Assembly (NCBI RefSeq): GCF_947172395.1
Contig: NC_069085.1
Span: 6,480,112-6,544,111, forward strand
Direction of reading: 5' to 3'
Source of the DNA: Bicyclus anynana
Taxonomy: Eukaryota; Arthropoda; Insecta; Lepidoptera; Nymphalidae
DNA length: 64,000 nt
The translations under genes and the position numbers were made by a program. A model generated the notes under the pieces. The model did no database searches and was not told the DNA's origin. It saw only the letters and a program-made list of their open reading frames with translations. Of the stretch, positions 1 through 9,656 are shown in pieces (position 1 is the first letter of the stretch; the number at the start of each line of letters is the position of its first letter).

Positions 1-823
1 GCAAAAACCGTAGAATCTTAAAATCAATGTCACATTTACCAGCAGCAAATCTGTGTGATTTAATTTACCCGAAACCTTAGCTTTCTCAGGATATGTGGAT
101 TCACCAACATTCCGATGCGAAGATCCATCTTTTATAGAACTTTGTATGCTCGAAAATTTGGTGTACCTATACTTAATCGAGTTTATCTTGACTTGACTTT
201 TTACTCCGAAATCTATATATTTCCAAAGATTACACAACATCCTCTAAAACGTTCAGATGCGAAGATTAATTTTTTTTAAAAAGAATAGTCGAGTTTATCA
301 ATTTTATTTTCTTCTCTTATATCTTCATGTTTAGATTGTATTTAATTATTAGTAATAATTTATTGTGTCAGTAGATACTAGGTAGGTAGGTACATACCTG
401 CTTCTAATAATAGAGTATCATGAGTTACTCTTCTAACTATCTCCCTTTTGGTTAAAGGTTAATTATTATCAACGGCATAATGATGCTCCTTCGCTTAATT
501 GTCCTATTTGCAATAAGTTGCAATATTGAAATTAAATGCTGACCATTTTCGCAAATAATAGTTAATAGTTTATATTTTAAAGTGAAATAACGATATCAAA
601 ATACTCTCTGAGTTTTTATGTGTCTTCTCTAAGTGCGTTTGGTACCGCTATACCTTCGATTTCAAGTTTTATTTAAATGTACCATAATTTTTTTAATAGT
701 GTTAACAACAATAACAAATGTATTGACGACTCAAAATTTTTTATGTTCATAATGAGTTTTGACTTCTTACCAATCGTTACCATTACTGTGATCCACTACA
801 CTACTAGCCATGTTGCTTGTATC
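1..823. other. Intronic DNA upstream of the first visible transglutaminase exon
   Basis: This AT-rich stretch has no convincing exon or repeat boundary. It lies upstream of the first recognisable transglutaminase exon. Since that exon begins in the middle of the protein, this is probably an intron of the same gene. A short GTAG-type simple repeat occurs near 380-400. Confidence 0.5.
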
Positions 824-985
824 ATTATCATCATCATCAGGCAATAGACGTCCACTGCTGGATATAGGCCTCTTGCATGAACTTCCAAGCACAACGGTCT
901 CTAGCCGCCGGCATCCAGTGGCTCCCTGCAACCGCTTGATATGGGGGTCGCTAGAATGGCAACACTGCACCGGAGAGCGCAGTGG
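824..985 (-). mobile_element. LINE 3'-end fragment with ATC/GAT tail
   Basis: On the minus strand this reads as the last part of a non-LTR retrotransposon reverse-transcriptase ORF (remnants of ...CKRPISS...) ending in a GAT-triplet tail, seen on the plus strand as a run of atc from about 826. The same tail recurs near 1653-2040, 4208-4370, 25280-25395 and 58925-59165, so this is a dispersed family. The fragment is too degenerate to code. Family assignment is inference. Confidence 0.7.
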
Positions 986-1004
986 TGCATGTTTCATCAA
1001 CATT

Positions 1005-1250
1005 GTCAACCCATATTCGGCTCACTAGTGGCCAATGGTCTACACACTGGCCCAATGCGGATTGGCACACTTCACAGAAAATTAAGAAAATTTTCTGGTA
1101 TGCTTTCCTCACGATGTTTTTCCTTCACCGTTTGAGACATGTAATCTTAAAATGCACACAACTGAAAAGTTGGAGGTGCATGCCCCGGCTCGAACTCACA
1201 TACTCCGAAATCGGAGGCAGAGGTCATATCCAGGGGCTAACACGGCTCCT
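1005..1250 (-). mobile_element. tRNA-derived SINE (family A), minus orientation
   Basis: It shares the full pattern of the most frequent repeat in this window. On the minus strand the head is gagccgt(g/t) with tRNA-like box A and box B (GGTTCGAA type), followed by a body with GTGCATTTTAAGA and TCTGAGAGGAGA blocks and a tail near ATATGGGTTG. This copy is degraded. Better copies are at 24172-24463 and 35445-35740. It ends about 45 bp before the splice acceptor of the first visible transglutaminase exon. Confidence 0.75.
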
Positions 1251-1294
1251 ATTGGTTGCATGTATATAATGATGCAATTGGTAATTAATTGCAG

Positions 1295-1535
1295 GTTAAG
1301 GGTAAAGCGAGAGGCGATCCCATCAGAACAGTGCGAGCATTGTCCGCAGCGGTCAATGTCCAAGACGACAATGGCATCTTGTTCGGTAACTGGGGCACGG
1401 AGCTGAGTGACTACAGCGGAGGCACACATCCTCTCAAATGGGTTGGATCTTTGGCCATCCTGCAGAAGTACTACGATAAGAAGAAGCCGGTGAAATACGC
1501 GCAGTGTTGGGTGTACGCGGGCGTTTTGACGACAA
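1295..1535 (+). CDS. Transglutaminase exon with the catalytic cysteine
   Basis: The acceptor is ttgcag|GTT and the donor is ACAA|gtatgt (phase 1 out). It encodes the substrate-channel segment and ends with QCWVYAGVLTT; the nucleophilic Cys codon is 1505-1507. The exon starts in phase 0, so at least one upstream exon is missing from the window. Confidence 0.93.
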
Positions 1536-4500
1536 GTATGTTTCTGTTGATTATTACAGCTTTAAACAATGGTTTGTTGTTTACTTATTGATAAATTTCT
1601 TGATCTTGGACGTGGGTCTTGAAGTCAAAAGTGATAAAGCAACTTTTGGACTCCTCATCATCTTCATCATCATCAGCCGATAGACGTCTACTGCTGGACA
1701 TAGGCCTCTTGCATAGACTTCCAAACACAAGCCGCCAGCATCCAGCGTCTCCCTGCAACCCGCTTGATGTCCTTGATCCACCTAGTGGGTGGACCAACCA
1801 CCAATCAACCAACACTGCGCTTTCCGGTGCGGGGCCGCCATTCCAGCCACTTAGGACCCCGACGTCCATCGGCTGTTGGAACTATGTGGCCTGCCCATTG
1901 CCACTTCACCTTCGCAAGTCGCTGAGTTATGTCAGTGACTTTAGTTCGTCTACGGATGTCCTCATTTATGATTGGATCAAGCAGAGAAACTCCAAGCATA
2001 GCTCACTCCATCGCCCGCTGAAAGACTTTGAGCCTTCTACTATCACCAATGTAAATGTAATGACCATTCCTTATTTGTTACAGTATGCAGAGCTTTAGGT
2101 ATTCCATGCAGACCGGTCACGGGCTATGACGCGGCGCACGACAGCCAGGGCAGTCTGACCATCGACATCATCAAGGACGAGAACGGCAACACCCTGGAAG
2201 AGTTCAGCAGAGACTCCGTGTGGAACTACCACGTTTGGAACGAGGTTAGCCACATTTAGAACTTAATAGAGCCATTATTTAGTCGTTAGTACCAATCATG
2301 TAACTCGTAAGTCTTTAATAGAGTAGGAGCCTACGATATCCAGACAAACCTCATTTTGTGAAGGCCTCAGACCAATTACATATGGACTTGTATCGTATCC
2401 AAATTCGTCAACGAAATTGTCTGTCGTAAATATTTAATGCCATTCAAACCAGCTTTTTTTAGGGAACTCTTTACACGACTAAAATTATTACAACAATTTA
2501 ATTATTTTCCTCGTCATAATATGAGAAATCATATCCCAAGTCGCTAGTTGTTTAACTTAGGGGCAACCTTTTGTAAAACACCGTTAAAGCTAAGGTATAT
2601 AGCAAAGTATTGCCACGAAGCTAAGGGTCTGACGACTGTAGACATGCTTTCGCATAATATCCTCAACAGGGTATGGATTCCTTCAGATAATGAAGTATGT
2701 CTGATAACCGCAAGCCCTCGTTCAATAAATGTTTGGCAGCGAATATTAATAGGCCTCTTATCGGCTTCTACGCTGCATCTGTTTCTTATAAAACTATTCT
2801 TAGTAAGAGCAACGACTGAATGTAGGTATGTGGTTTATATAAATGAAACTTGAAAGAACGCTTTATTTGCGAAGTGGGTATTTAGATTGGCTGAGAGTTA
2901 TCTTTATCTAAAAATTAGCTAGCTTACGTAATATCTAACTATCGCCAGATATATTTTCACCAGATTGAAGTAAGTAGACCTTGTATTTTTTTGTTAATTC
3001 AAAACTTTAAGCCAGTTATTTGTAATCATGATTATCATCCCATTTTAATCATCGAGTACAGGGCCAGGCGTTCCTCCATTATATGAAAGGAATATAATTT
3101 TCGACGGCCTCTGTGAAGCAGTGGTATGCGTGATGGATTTACAAGACGGAGGTCCTGGGTTCGATCCCCGGCTGGGCTGATTGATGTTTTATTAAACGTT
3201 GAAGGAAAAACATAGTAAGGAAACCTGAGGCATACCTGAGAATTTTCTTAAGTCTGCCAATCCGCATTTGGCCAGCGTGGTGGACTAAGGCCTAACTCCC
3301 CTCATTCTGAGAGGAGACTCGTGTTCAACAGTAAGTCGAATATGGGTTGCCGAAAGCTTAACGTGCTCTCCGAAGAACGTTGGTGTATCATCATCAACTT
3401 CTCATCATCTCAAAACATCGTGAGGTAACCTGAGAATTTTCTGGATTCGCTATTTGTTTAAAGCCAATCCGCATTGGATCCGCTTGATGGACTATTAGTC
3501 TAACACCTCTCATTCTGAGAGGAGACTCGTGCTGTGAGTCGTATATGGGTTGTTAATAATGATGATAAATCTTCAGGTATGGATGGACCGGCCCGACCTA
3601 GGCACGGAGTACAGCGGCTGGCAAGCCATAGACTCAACACCCCAGGAGACGTCAGAGGACGTGTATCGCTGCGGACCAGCCTCGCTGCGCGCTGTCAGAG
3701 ACGGAGATTTGCAGAGACCGTACGATGCTTCATATGTCTTCGCGCAAGTTAACGCCGATAAGGTGATTATACTAAACTTTTTTTTTGAGAATGTTTGCTA
3801 TAGGTATCATTCGAATAAAACCAGTATTCCCATTCCTCTCCAACTAGACAGAAAAGACCATGTTACGAGTAGGTACGACAATAGTCTGACTCGGCGGGGA
3901 TCGAACCAAATCCACTTGGTGATGAGGTGATAAGTCCGGTTGCTTTACCGTTGAGCTATTGAGATTTCTGTTTAGATGACCTTAATTGGAATTGAAATAT
4001 AGATACTCGTATACCTATAATAGAGCGAGACTGCGAGAGCCTCTAAGTCTATTAGAACCTTCGTTACTTCGAGTCCTTCGTTCGACCATTTCATCTAAGC
4101 TGAAAGTTTGCCATGTGCAGCCCATGATTCGAACATAGGTAGGTAAATGACGGACTACAGATTATACAAATAGGCAACTATGGCAATAGTTAGGTATTTA
4201 TAAAGCACGCACTAGAAAGCGCAGTGTTCGACCCCCCACCAGGTGGACTGACGACATCAAGCGAGTCGCAGGTATACGCTGGATGCAAATGGCTCAGTAT
4301 CTCTGGTGGTCTCTGCAAAAGGCATATGACTTGCAGTGGACGTCCATCGGCTGACATGATGATGATAATGATGATATTTAGAAAATATTAAATTTCGTAT
4401 TTAGTAGATATCTAAATCAGAGGAAAAGTTGTAGATATGTACGAGTAAGGAGGTGGTCTATTAATTCTTAAAATGCACAAAAAAGTTACTTGTTCATAAC

Positions 4501-7500
4501 GTAGAATGTAAAGTTTGTGAAGGGATTTTTGTAAAACAAATAACCAAAATCACAAAATTCAACGTATTAATTTTACGTGGTTGAAAATCAGAGTGAAGCT
4601 AGAATTATTGAATAGTAAAATTAATATACTACCGTTGTTTTAGGTGTTGTGGAAATATTCCGGTGAAATCCAACCATTAAAACTTTTAGCACGTGATACA
4701 GCATCAATTGGACAAAACATTTCGACAAAAGCAATTGGCCGAATGGAGCGAGAGGTATGTAAAATCCATTATTTTATTCAATGCTACCTATTTTAACTGT
4801 TTTCAACATTTTCCACGAAAAACATTTCCATTGTTTGTAACGCCTGTAAGTTGTTAATAGCAATTTGTATTGTTACATAAATTGCCTTACGCAAAAATCT
4901 AAAATTAAATGTTTTTGTACATTGAGAGCCGTGATAGCCTAGTGGATATGACCTGTGCCTCCAATTCCAGAGGGTGGAAGAACATCGTGAGGAAACCTGC
5001 ATACCAGAGAATTTTCTTAATTCTCTGCGTGTGTGAAGTCTGCTAATCCGCATTGGGCCAGCGTGGTGGACTATTGGCCTAACCCCTCTCATTCTAAGAG
5101 AAGACTCTCAGCAGTAAGCCAGATATGGGTTGATAATGATGATAACATTATTATAAGACAATTTTATTGGCCCATTATAAAACCAGACCCTAAAGGAGAG
5201 GTGATATGGAGCTTGTACCCACGAAGCCGCTCCAGTATGGGTTGACCGGCTTAGGGTGTTAATCTACAATAAGGACCACTATCAGATGTTAATCATTAGA
5301 CTAGCATCCAAATTCTCGCGATCCGAAACCTAACAATTGGATTAAAAAGGCTTTCATACTGAATTTTTTTTTTTCAAGGACATTACGAATCTGTATAAAT
5401 ACCCCGAACGAACGCGTGAAGAACGTGACACGATGGAGAAAGCACTTCGAAAGTCCGAGAGCATCTTTGCTAGATATTACCTTAACGACGCCTTCAATGA
5501 AGTCACCTTTGATTTCGAACTTAGAGACGATATTAAAATTGGCCAGGACTTTAATGTGGTAAGTGAAAAGAACATAAAAGCTATTTGTAATACGAGGAAC
5601 ATATTGATACTTCTGTGTTGACTGTCGAGCGGCGAGACCTAACTATCCTATTAAAATGTCAGTTTTCTTTTGAGTAGTTACTTTGTCAATAACCTCAAAT
5701 TACACACCGTAAAAAGTAGGTTACCTACTTTTTATACAAATACTACTACTACTCGTACTATAGTTACCTAAGGATTCGTTCGCACGAGAGTTAAAAAAGC
5801 GATACGTTAAAAGCCCAGCGTTAGCGTTATTATAACGTTCTTAATTTTATTCATGGTCTATTTCCAACGCCCAAAATTGAAAATGCAACACTCCTCGATA
5901 AAAAAGCGTCGTGTTTTATAAACGCTGTCGTGTAAACACGACATTCTTGGGAATGCATTTGTTGTATTTGAACGCTTTTTTAATATTCGTCAAAGAAACT
6001 CTCGTGCGAATGATTTCTAAGTTCCCATGGGATTGGAAAAAAAGAAAAAAGAAAAAGAAATGGAAAAAAAGCGAGCGATGGCGATTGGCGCGTGTAGAGT
6101 TGTTTTTGTGAAGAAGTTACTGAAATAAAACCTTCAACATGTTCAGGTTCTGCATATAAGGAATCGATCCTCAATCAACCAACATCACGTAAAGGGAGTG
6201 TTGCGGGTGGACACTGTAACGTACACAGGAGTGACAGGTGACGGAGTCAAGAGATACGAGTTCGACAACATCTTAGCACCGGAGGCGAAAGAGAATATAA
6301 CGCTGAACGTCACCTTCGACGATTACTACAAGAAACTAGTGGATCAAGTAAGTTTTAAGTCCAAATAAAAATGTCTATCATTCGGTATGCTTGGTATAAC
6401 TACTTGGTACTTTCAAAGTAACTTTTTTTTTAAATCGTTTAGTAGTACATACAAATAACGGAAAGTACAATTTTGTCCTGAAAAGCCTTCTGTTTGTTAC
6501 AAACTTAGGATTATAACCGAATATTATCTACAGTAGATGAGTATGCCCAAGAACTCACAAGAACAAGAACATGAGGTAAGAAGTTACAGTTAGTAGATGA
6601 GTGTACCCAAGAACTCCACGATCTCGTTCTTGCTTCTCCCTTGTACCACAAAAGAGCAAGATGTCATAAAAGGTGGTAACTCTACGTGGTTGACATCCAA
6701 GCGAACCATACCAAATGTGTCGCTAAAATATTGCTTATCCGAACAGCTAAAAATGCTCGTGAAATTCCCTTCTGCCGTCGGTTTTCTGCTATCTTGATAC
6801 AATTTAAACTCTAATACCAAACATCTCCAAGGAAAGACTGTATAGACTCTTTCTAGGTAAACGCGTCCTATTTTAGACATCAGTGATGACCTGATTTCTA
6901 TCAGGCATGATCGTAGTCAAGCCTATTGAACATCAATTTGTTATCTATATCTAACTTATGGAGAACTGAAATATGTTTAGGTATCTATCCACTCCACTTC
7001 AATTGCAAGCAATAGAAAATTTAATTGATATTTATTTTTACAGGCATCCTTCAACATAGCGTGCTTAGCAACGATCGTGGAGAATAACTTCGATTACTTC
7101 GCACAAGATGACTTCCGAGTACGGAACCCCGATATCAAGATATCCATTGACGGCAAACCAACCTCACGGCAAGAGTGCACGGTACTTGTGAAAGTCGAGA
7201 ATCCTCTGCCTATACCGCTGAAGAACGGCAAGTTTTATGTCCAAGGGACGGGACTGGAGAAACAGTTGAAAATTGAGCTTCATGAGGTAAGCAGTTATAG
7301 TTACTTTTAGTAGTTATTCTATCTTTAATACATCTTTCTAGATTTAGATGTACATAGTAATTGATTGGCAGCACGAATGCTTTTGGGTTTGTAAAAGAAA
7401 GTTAGCATAACAGAAAAGCCTTGTGAAAATATTTAGAGTGATACAGGAGAAGGCGTCTAGTATAGAAACAAACCGTTAGCAACCACTCACAAATAGAAGA

Positions 7501-8096
7501 TAATATAAAAACAAGATTCTGCTTTTCTAACACTCCTTCAGTTTCACACAACTATCAAACGCCTGTGTCAAACTTACAGAAATAGAAGATCTAAGAATAC
7601 CTAATCAAGAGTCTAAACTACCTCTTGTAAATTTCTGTTAATCGAATTTTATCAAAGGATATTGTAATGCCTAGATTTTAGTGACTAAACCATGAACTTT
7701 CATGCATGTGTTAATTGCTTACCAAGTTAAAACTTGGTAATATTCGTAGCCGTTCGTAGAGATACCCATCAACATTAAAACTTTTTTAGTAATAATACAA
7801 ACAGCATAAGGTATACTACCAATATTTATTGCGAAGTTATTTATAACAATGTAATGTTGGCATAAGAATTCGACAAGCATTATGAACAATTTGATATTTT
7901 ACAGAACGTAGCTCCCGGTGCCGTTGCAGAAGCGCAGTTTAAGCTCACTCCACCCTGGGCCGGTCGGTTCCAAATCTCAGCCAAATTCACCTCCAAGGAA
8001 ATGCAAGACGTCGACGGCTTCCATACCTTCATGGTCAAAACTATGGAGACAAATGGTATCCCATTAATAGATGCGAATGAAACGCGGCAAATATAA
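1295..8096 (+). CDS. Transglutaminase (annulin / hemocyte type), 3' part, 8 exons
   Basis: This enzyme family makes Ca2+-dependent gamma-glutamyl-epsilon-lysine cross-links between proteins; in insects it acts in hemolymph clotting and on epithelial and cuticular surfaces. Joined exons are 1295-1535, 2084-2244, 3577-3762, 4644-4754, 5379-5558, 6147-6347, 7044-7286 and 7905-8096. All have GT-AG borders and phases agree, giving 504 residues and a stop. The catalytic Cys (YAQCWVYAGV, residue 71 here), His (NYHVWNE, 130) and Asp (GWQAIDSTPQE, 153) are all present and match C277, H335 and D358 of human TG2. The EREDI-LYKYPE-EER block follows, then two C-terminal beta-barrel domains. The N-terminal domain and promoter lie upstream of the window. 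The intact triad and uninterrupted frame indicate an active cross-linking enzyme rather than a catalytically dead band-4.2-like member. Which insect paralogue it is cannot be decided from this part. Confidence 0.95.
1653..2040 (-). mobile_element. LINE endonuclease-reverse transcriptase C-terminal fragment
   Basis: Inserted in the intron between the first two visible transglutaminase exons, antisense to the gene. The minus strand contains ERAMLGVSLLDPIINEDIRRRTKV and, further on, KWQWAGHIV, the typical C-terminus of a lepidopteran non-LTR retrotransposon ORF2, ending in a GAT-rich tail at the 1653 side. The frame is broken in the later part (RKRSVG is followed by a frameshift). It is a dead 5'-truncated copy. 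Confidence 0.85.
2084..2244 (+). CDS. Transglutaminase exon with the catalytic histidine
   Basis: The acceptor is gttacag|TATGC and the donor is GAACGAG|gttagc. It encodes CRALGIPCRPVTGYDAAHD and ends NYHVWNE; the catalytic His codon is 2230-2232. Both blocks are diagnostic of the transglutaminase core. Confidence 0.93.
2245..3100 (+). other. Transglutaminase intron without other features
   Basis: AT-rich intron sequence. A 101-codon open frame around 2548-2853 has no resemblance to known domains and no fitting splice context, so it is treated as chance. Confidence 0.6.
3100..3370 (+). mobile_element. Composite tRNA-derived SINE
   Basis: The head at about 3104-3180 has box A-like AGCAGTGGTATGC and box B GGTTCGATCCC. 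It is followed by the family A SINE body (GAGAATTTTCTTAA, GGCCAGCGTGGTGGACTA, CTGAGAGGAGACTCGTG) and the ATATGGGTTG end. The head is of a different type from the usual family A head, so this is either a chimeric SINE or two SINEs joined. Confidence 0.7.
3412..3567 (+). mobile_element. SINE (family A) 3' part abutting an exon
   Basis: A headless second copy of the family A body: AACATCGTGAGG, CCAATCCGCATTGG, CTGAGAGGAGACTCGTG, ATATGGGTTG and an AATGATGAT tail. The tail stops about ten bases before the next transglutaminase exon at 3577. The SINE therefore supplies most of the intron's 3' end, including any branch site (TTAATAAT near 3553-3560 is a candidate). Confidence 0.75.
3577..3762 (+). 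CDS. Transglutaminase exon with the catalytic aspartate
   Basis: The acceptor is tcttcag|GTATGG and the donor is GATAAG|gtgatt. It encodes VWMDRPDLG, GWQAIDSTPQE with the triad Asp at 3631-3633, CGPASLRAVRDGDLQ, and YDASYVFAQVNADK, the last being the Ca2+-site region of the core. It is 62 codons, phase 0 to phase 0. Confidence 0.94.
3840..3966 (-). mobile_element. tRNA-like SINE head fragment
   Basis: The minus strand reads caatagctcaacggtaaagc (box A-like) and later GGTTCGATCCC (box B) about 50 bases on. This is a different SINE type from the neighbouring copies. Only the head region is recognisable. A real tRNA is unlikely because no consistent acceptor stem was found. Confidence 0.5.
4208..4372 (+). 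mobile_element. LINE C-terminal fragment with TGATGA tail
   Basis: In the plus frame it reads RKRSVRPPTRWTDDIKRV, then RWMQMAQYLWWSLQKAY and a stop, followed by tgatgatgataatgatgat. This is the same LINE family as 1653-2040 in the opposite orientation; this copy keeps an open frame at its end. Confidence 0.85.
4644..4754 (+). CDS. Transglutaminase exon (end of catalytic core)
   Basis: The acceptor is gttttag|GTGTTG and the donor is GCGAGAG|gtatgt. It encodes 37 residues ending STKAIGRMERE, matching the family motif that precedes the EDIT-YKYPE block. Phase 0 to phase 0. Confidence 0.92.
4926..5135 (+). mobile_element. SINE (family A) with internal deletion of box B
   Basis: It begins with the head gagccgtgatagcctagtgg and TTCCAGAGGGTGG, then jumps directly to AACATCGTGAGGAAACC. 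The stretch with box B and the first part of the body is missing. The rest of the body is good up to the ATATGGGTTGATAATGATGAT tail. Loss of box B should make it transcriptionally dead. Confidence 0.8.
5379..5558 (+). CDS. Transglutaminase exon (EDI-YKYPE block)
   Basis: The acceptor is a long T tract then tcaag|GACATT, and the donor is AATGTG|gtaagt. It encodes DITNLYKYPERTREERDTM and the linker into the first C-terminal barrel. 60 codons, phase 0. Confidence 0.93.
5772..6014. mobile_element. MITE-like element with inverted ends
   Basis: The left end attcgttcgcacgagagtt and the right end aaactctcgtgcgaatgat are inverted copies of each other. AAAAAAGCG and its complement follow inside, as does an internal palindrome around gtcgtgtttta...taaacacgac. 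The length is about 240 bp with no ORF, as expected of a non-autonomous DNA transposon. A related end (cattcgcacgagcgttttttt) sits at about 45893-45920. No clear target duplication was resolved. Confidence 0.65.
6147..6347 (+). CDS. Transglutaminase exon (beta-barrel 1)
   Basis: The acceptor is gttcag|GTTCTG and the donor is GATCAA|gtaagt. It encodes 67 residues beginning VLHIRNRSS and including RVDTVTYTGVTGDGVK, part of the first C-terminal immunoglobulin-like barrel. Phase 0 to phase 0. Confidence 0.91.
7044..7286 (+). CDS. Transglutaminase exon (barrel 1 to barrel 2)
   Basis: The acceptor is tttttacag|GCATCC and the donor is CATGAG|gtaagc. It encodes 81 residues, including DDFRVRNPDIKI and VKVENPLPIPLKN, the typical start of the second C-terminal barrel. 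Phase 0. Confidence 0.93.
7905..8096 (+). CDS. Transglutaminase last coding exon
   Basis: The acceptor is attttacag|AACGTA. It encodes 63 residues (PPWAGRFQISAKFTSKEM) with TAA at 8094-8096, completing the second barrel. The distance from the catalytic Cys to the C-terminus is 434 residues, a little longer than in human TG2 (411). Confidence 0.93.
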   Translation, partial: NVAPGAVAEAQFKLTPPWAGRFQISAKFTSKEMQDVDGFHTFMVKTMETNGIPLIDANETRQI

Positions 8097-8269
8097 ATTT
8101 AGAATTCTAGTTGTGCATCTAATAATTATCAGGAACTGAACCTTTGTATTGGCGGTAGCGTGCAAGCATATTCACTGCCAATCTACTTATTTGTTTATTT
8201 ACATTTTTTGGTTTAAGATAATACTTAAAAATATAAAGTACCTATAACACTAGGCATCTATTACAATAT

Positions 8270-8275
8270 AATAAA
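8270..8275 (+). terminator. Candidate poly(A) signal of the transglutaminase mRNA
   Basis: AATAAA lies about 175 nt after the stop codon. Another AATAAA near 9423 could give a longer 3' UTR that would overlap the DNAAF11 3' end region. Confidence 0.5.
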
Positions 8276-9526
8276 ATGGGTGCTAAATTTGCGGAGCCAA
8301 GGCTTAGATAATCCCAAGTAACCAGAGTTCAGGTGCTCCAGAATCTTAAGGTGAGGAAACTTCTCACAACTTCGGCCGATTAAGAAACATTAATGTGCGT
8401 AAATCTAGTAAATGAACAATTTATTTGATAAAGCTTAAAATGCAAAGAAAATATTTAAGCGCCTGTATAAATTTTTACCTCAATTATTCACAAAATAGCA
8501 ATTGATAGTGTTAAAATTTTGTGAATTTCTATTGATTTTAGACAAATGTAAACGTAAAGCTTATCCGTTATTTGTACGTCTACTTATTATAAGGTTCTAT
8601 TCGCATTGTATCAATTACGATGAGGGAAATCGCAAGATTTTTTTACCAGTAATATTGTGATTTGGTATGTGAACAACGTTCCAAATTGGAGATATCCTTG
8701 GATTGCACCAAATCTTATGTACAACTTGGCACACTACGGATCAAGTATTCTCATATTCTAATCGTAACCATAAATGATGATGCAGTGCGAAAAGGGTCTA
8801 TATCTAGACTGACTGACAATCCTGAGCACGCTACTATGGAATTACTTTTTATGTTTCAACTTTTATGTATTTATAGTGTTGTTCATGAGATTATATTGTA
8901 AGATTTTGTGTGTGTATAATATTCGTGCTATTTTTGGTTTAAGAGCTTTAGTAACAAATATATGTGTTTGCAAACAGTTAGTATTAAAGTTGATTAGTGG
9001 TTGAATTATTGATGAAGGAATTAATCATTCGTGTAAAAATATTTCACCGAAGAAATCTCTTGTATGCTTTTTTTATATGATAAAATGAGTTTGTAATGAA
9101 AAAAAAGATAGTAATAATTAAGATAAGAGTACCCATTAAGTACTGTTTGTGTGTAAAATGTTAATAATATTAATGTTAGCTAGTTTTTCGCAAATCAATT
9201 ATATTTAACTAGGAATTATGAAGCGTATAACGAACTTTCGTAAAATAACGTCATAGTACTAACCTACTTTTATTCAATAATACGAGTAGGTATATACAGA
9301 ATATACAATTTGTAAATGCAAAATACTAAATATAGATATTATGATTCTCGAATATAGAGTAGATAAGTATTTAAGTCCTACGTTGTAATAAGCTCTTGTA
9401 TAAGTACTCGTAATTGCATATAAATAAAATAAGTCAAATAAAAATGTCTATGTCAAATAGTTTTATCAATACATTGTTTAAATGTAAATACTTTATATTA
9501 AAGATATAATTTAATATTTACAGATT
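8276..9526. other. Convergent intergenic spacer
   Basis: AT-rich sequence between the 3' ends of two convergent genes. The 79-codon frame at 8662-8901 resembles nothing known. No repeat was recognised. Confidence 0.5.
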
Positions 9527-9532
9527 TTTATT
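9527..9532 (-). terminator. Candidate poly(A) signal of DNAAF11
   Basis: TTTATT on the plus strand is AATAAA on the gene strand, about 125 nt after the stop codon. Confidence 0.55.
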
Positions 9533-9656
9533 AAACTTAGGTGCACCAAGTGAAATTATAAAGACAAAAGTAAATCGAAATAATATGGCTAAAATACCAT
9601 TCTGTGTAAGGAAAGTGACATACCAACTTGAAGTTATCAACCTGATATTGGAATAT

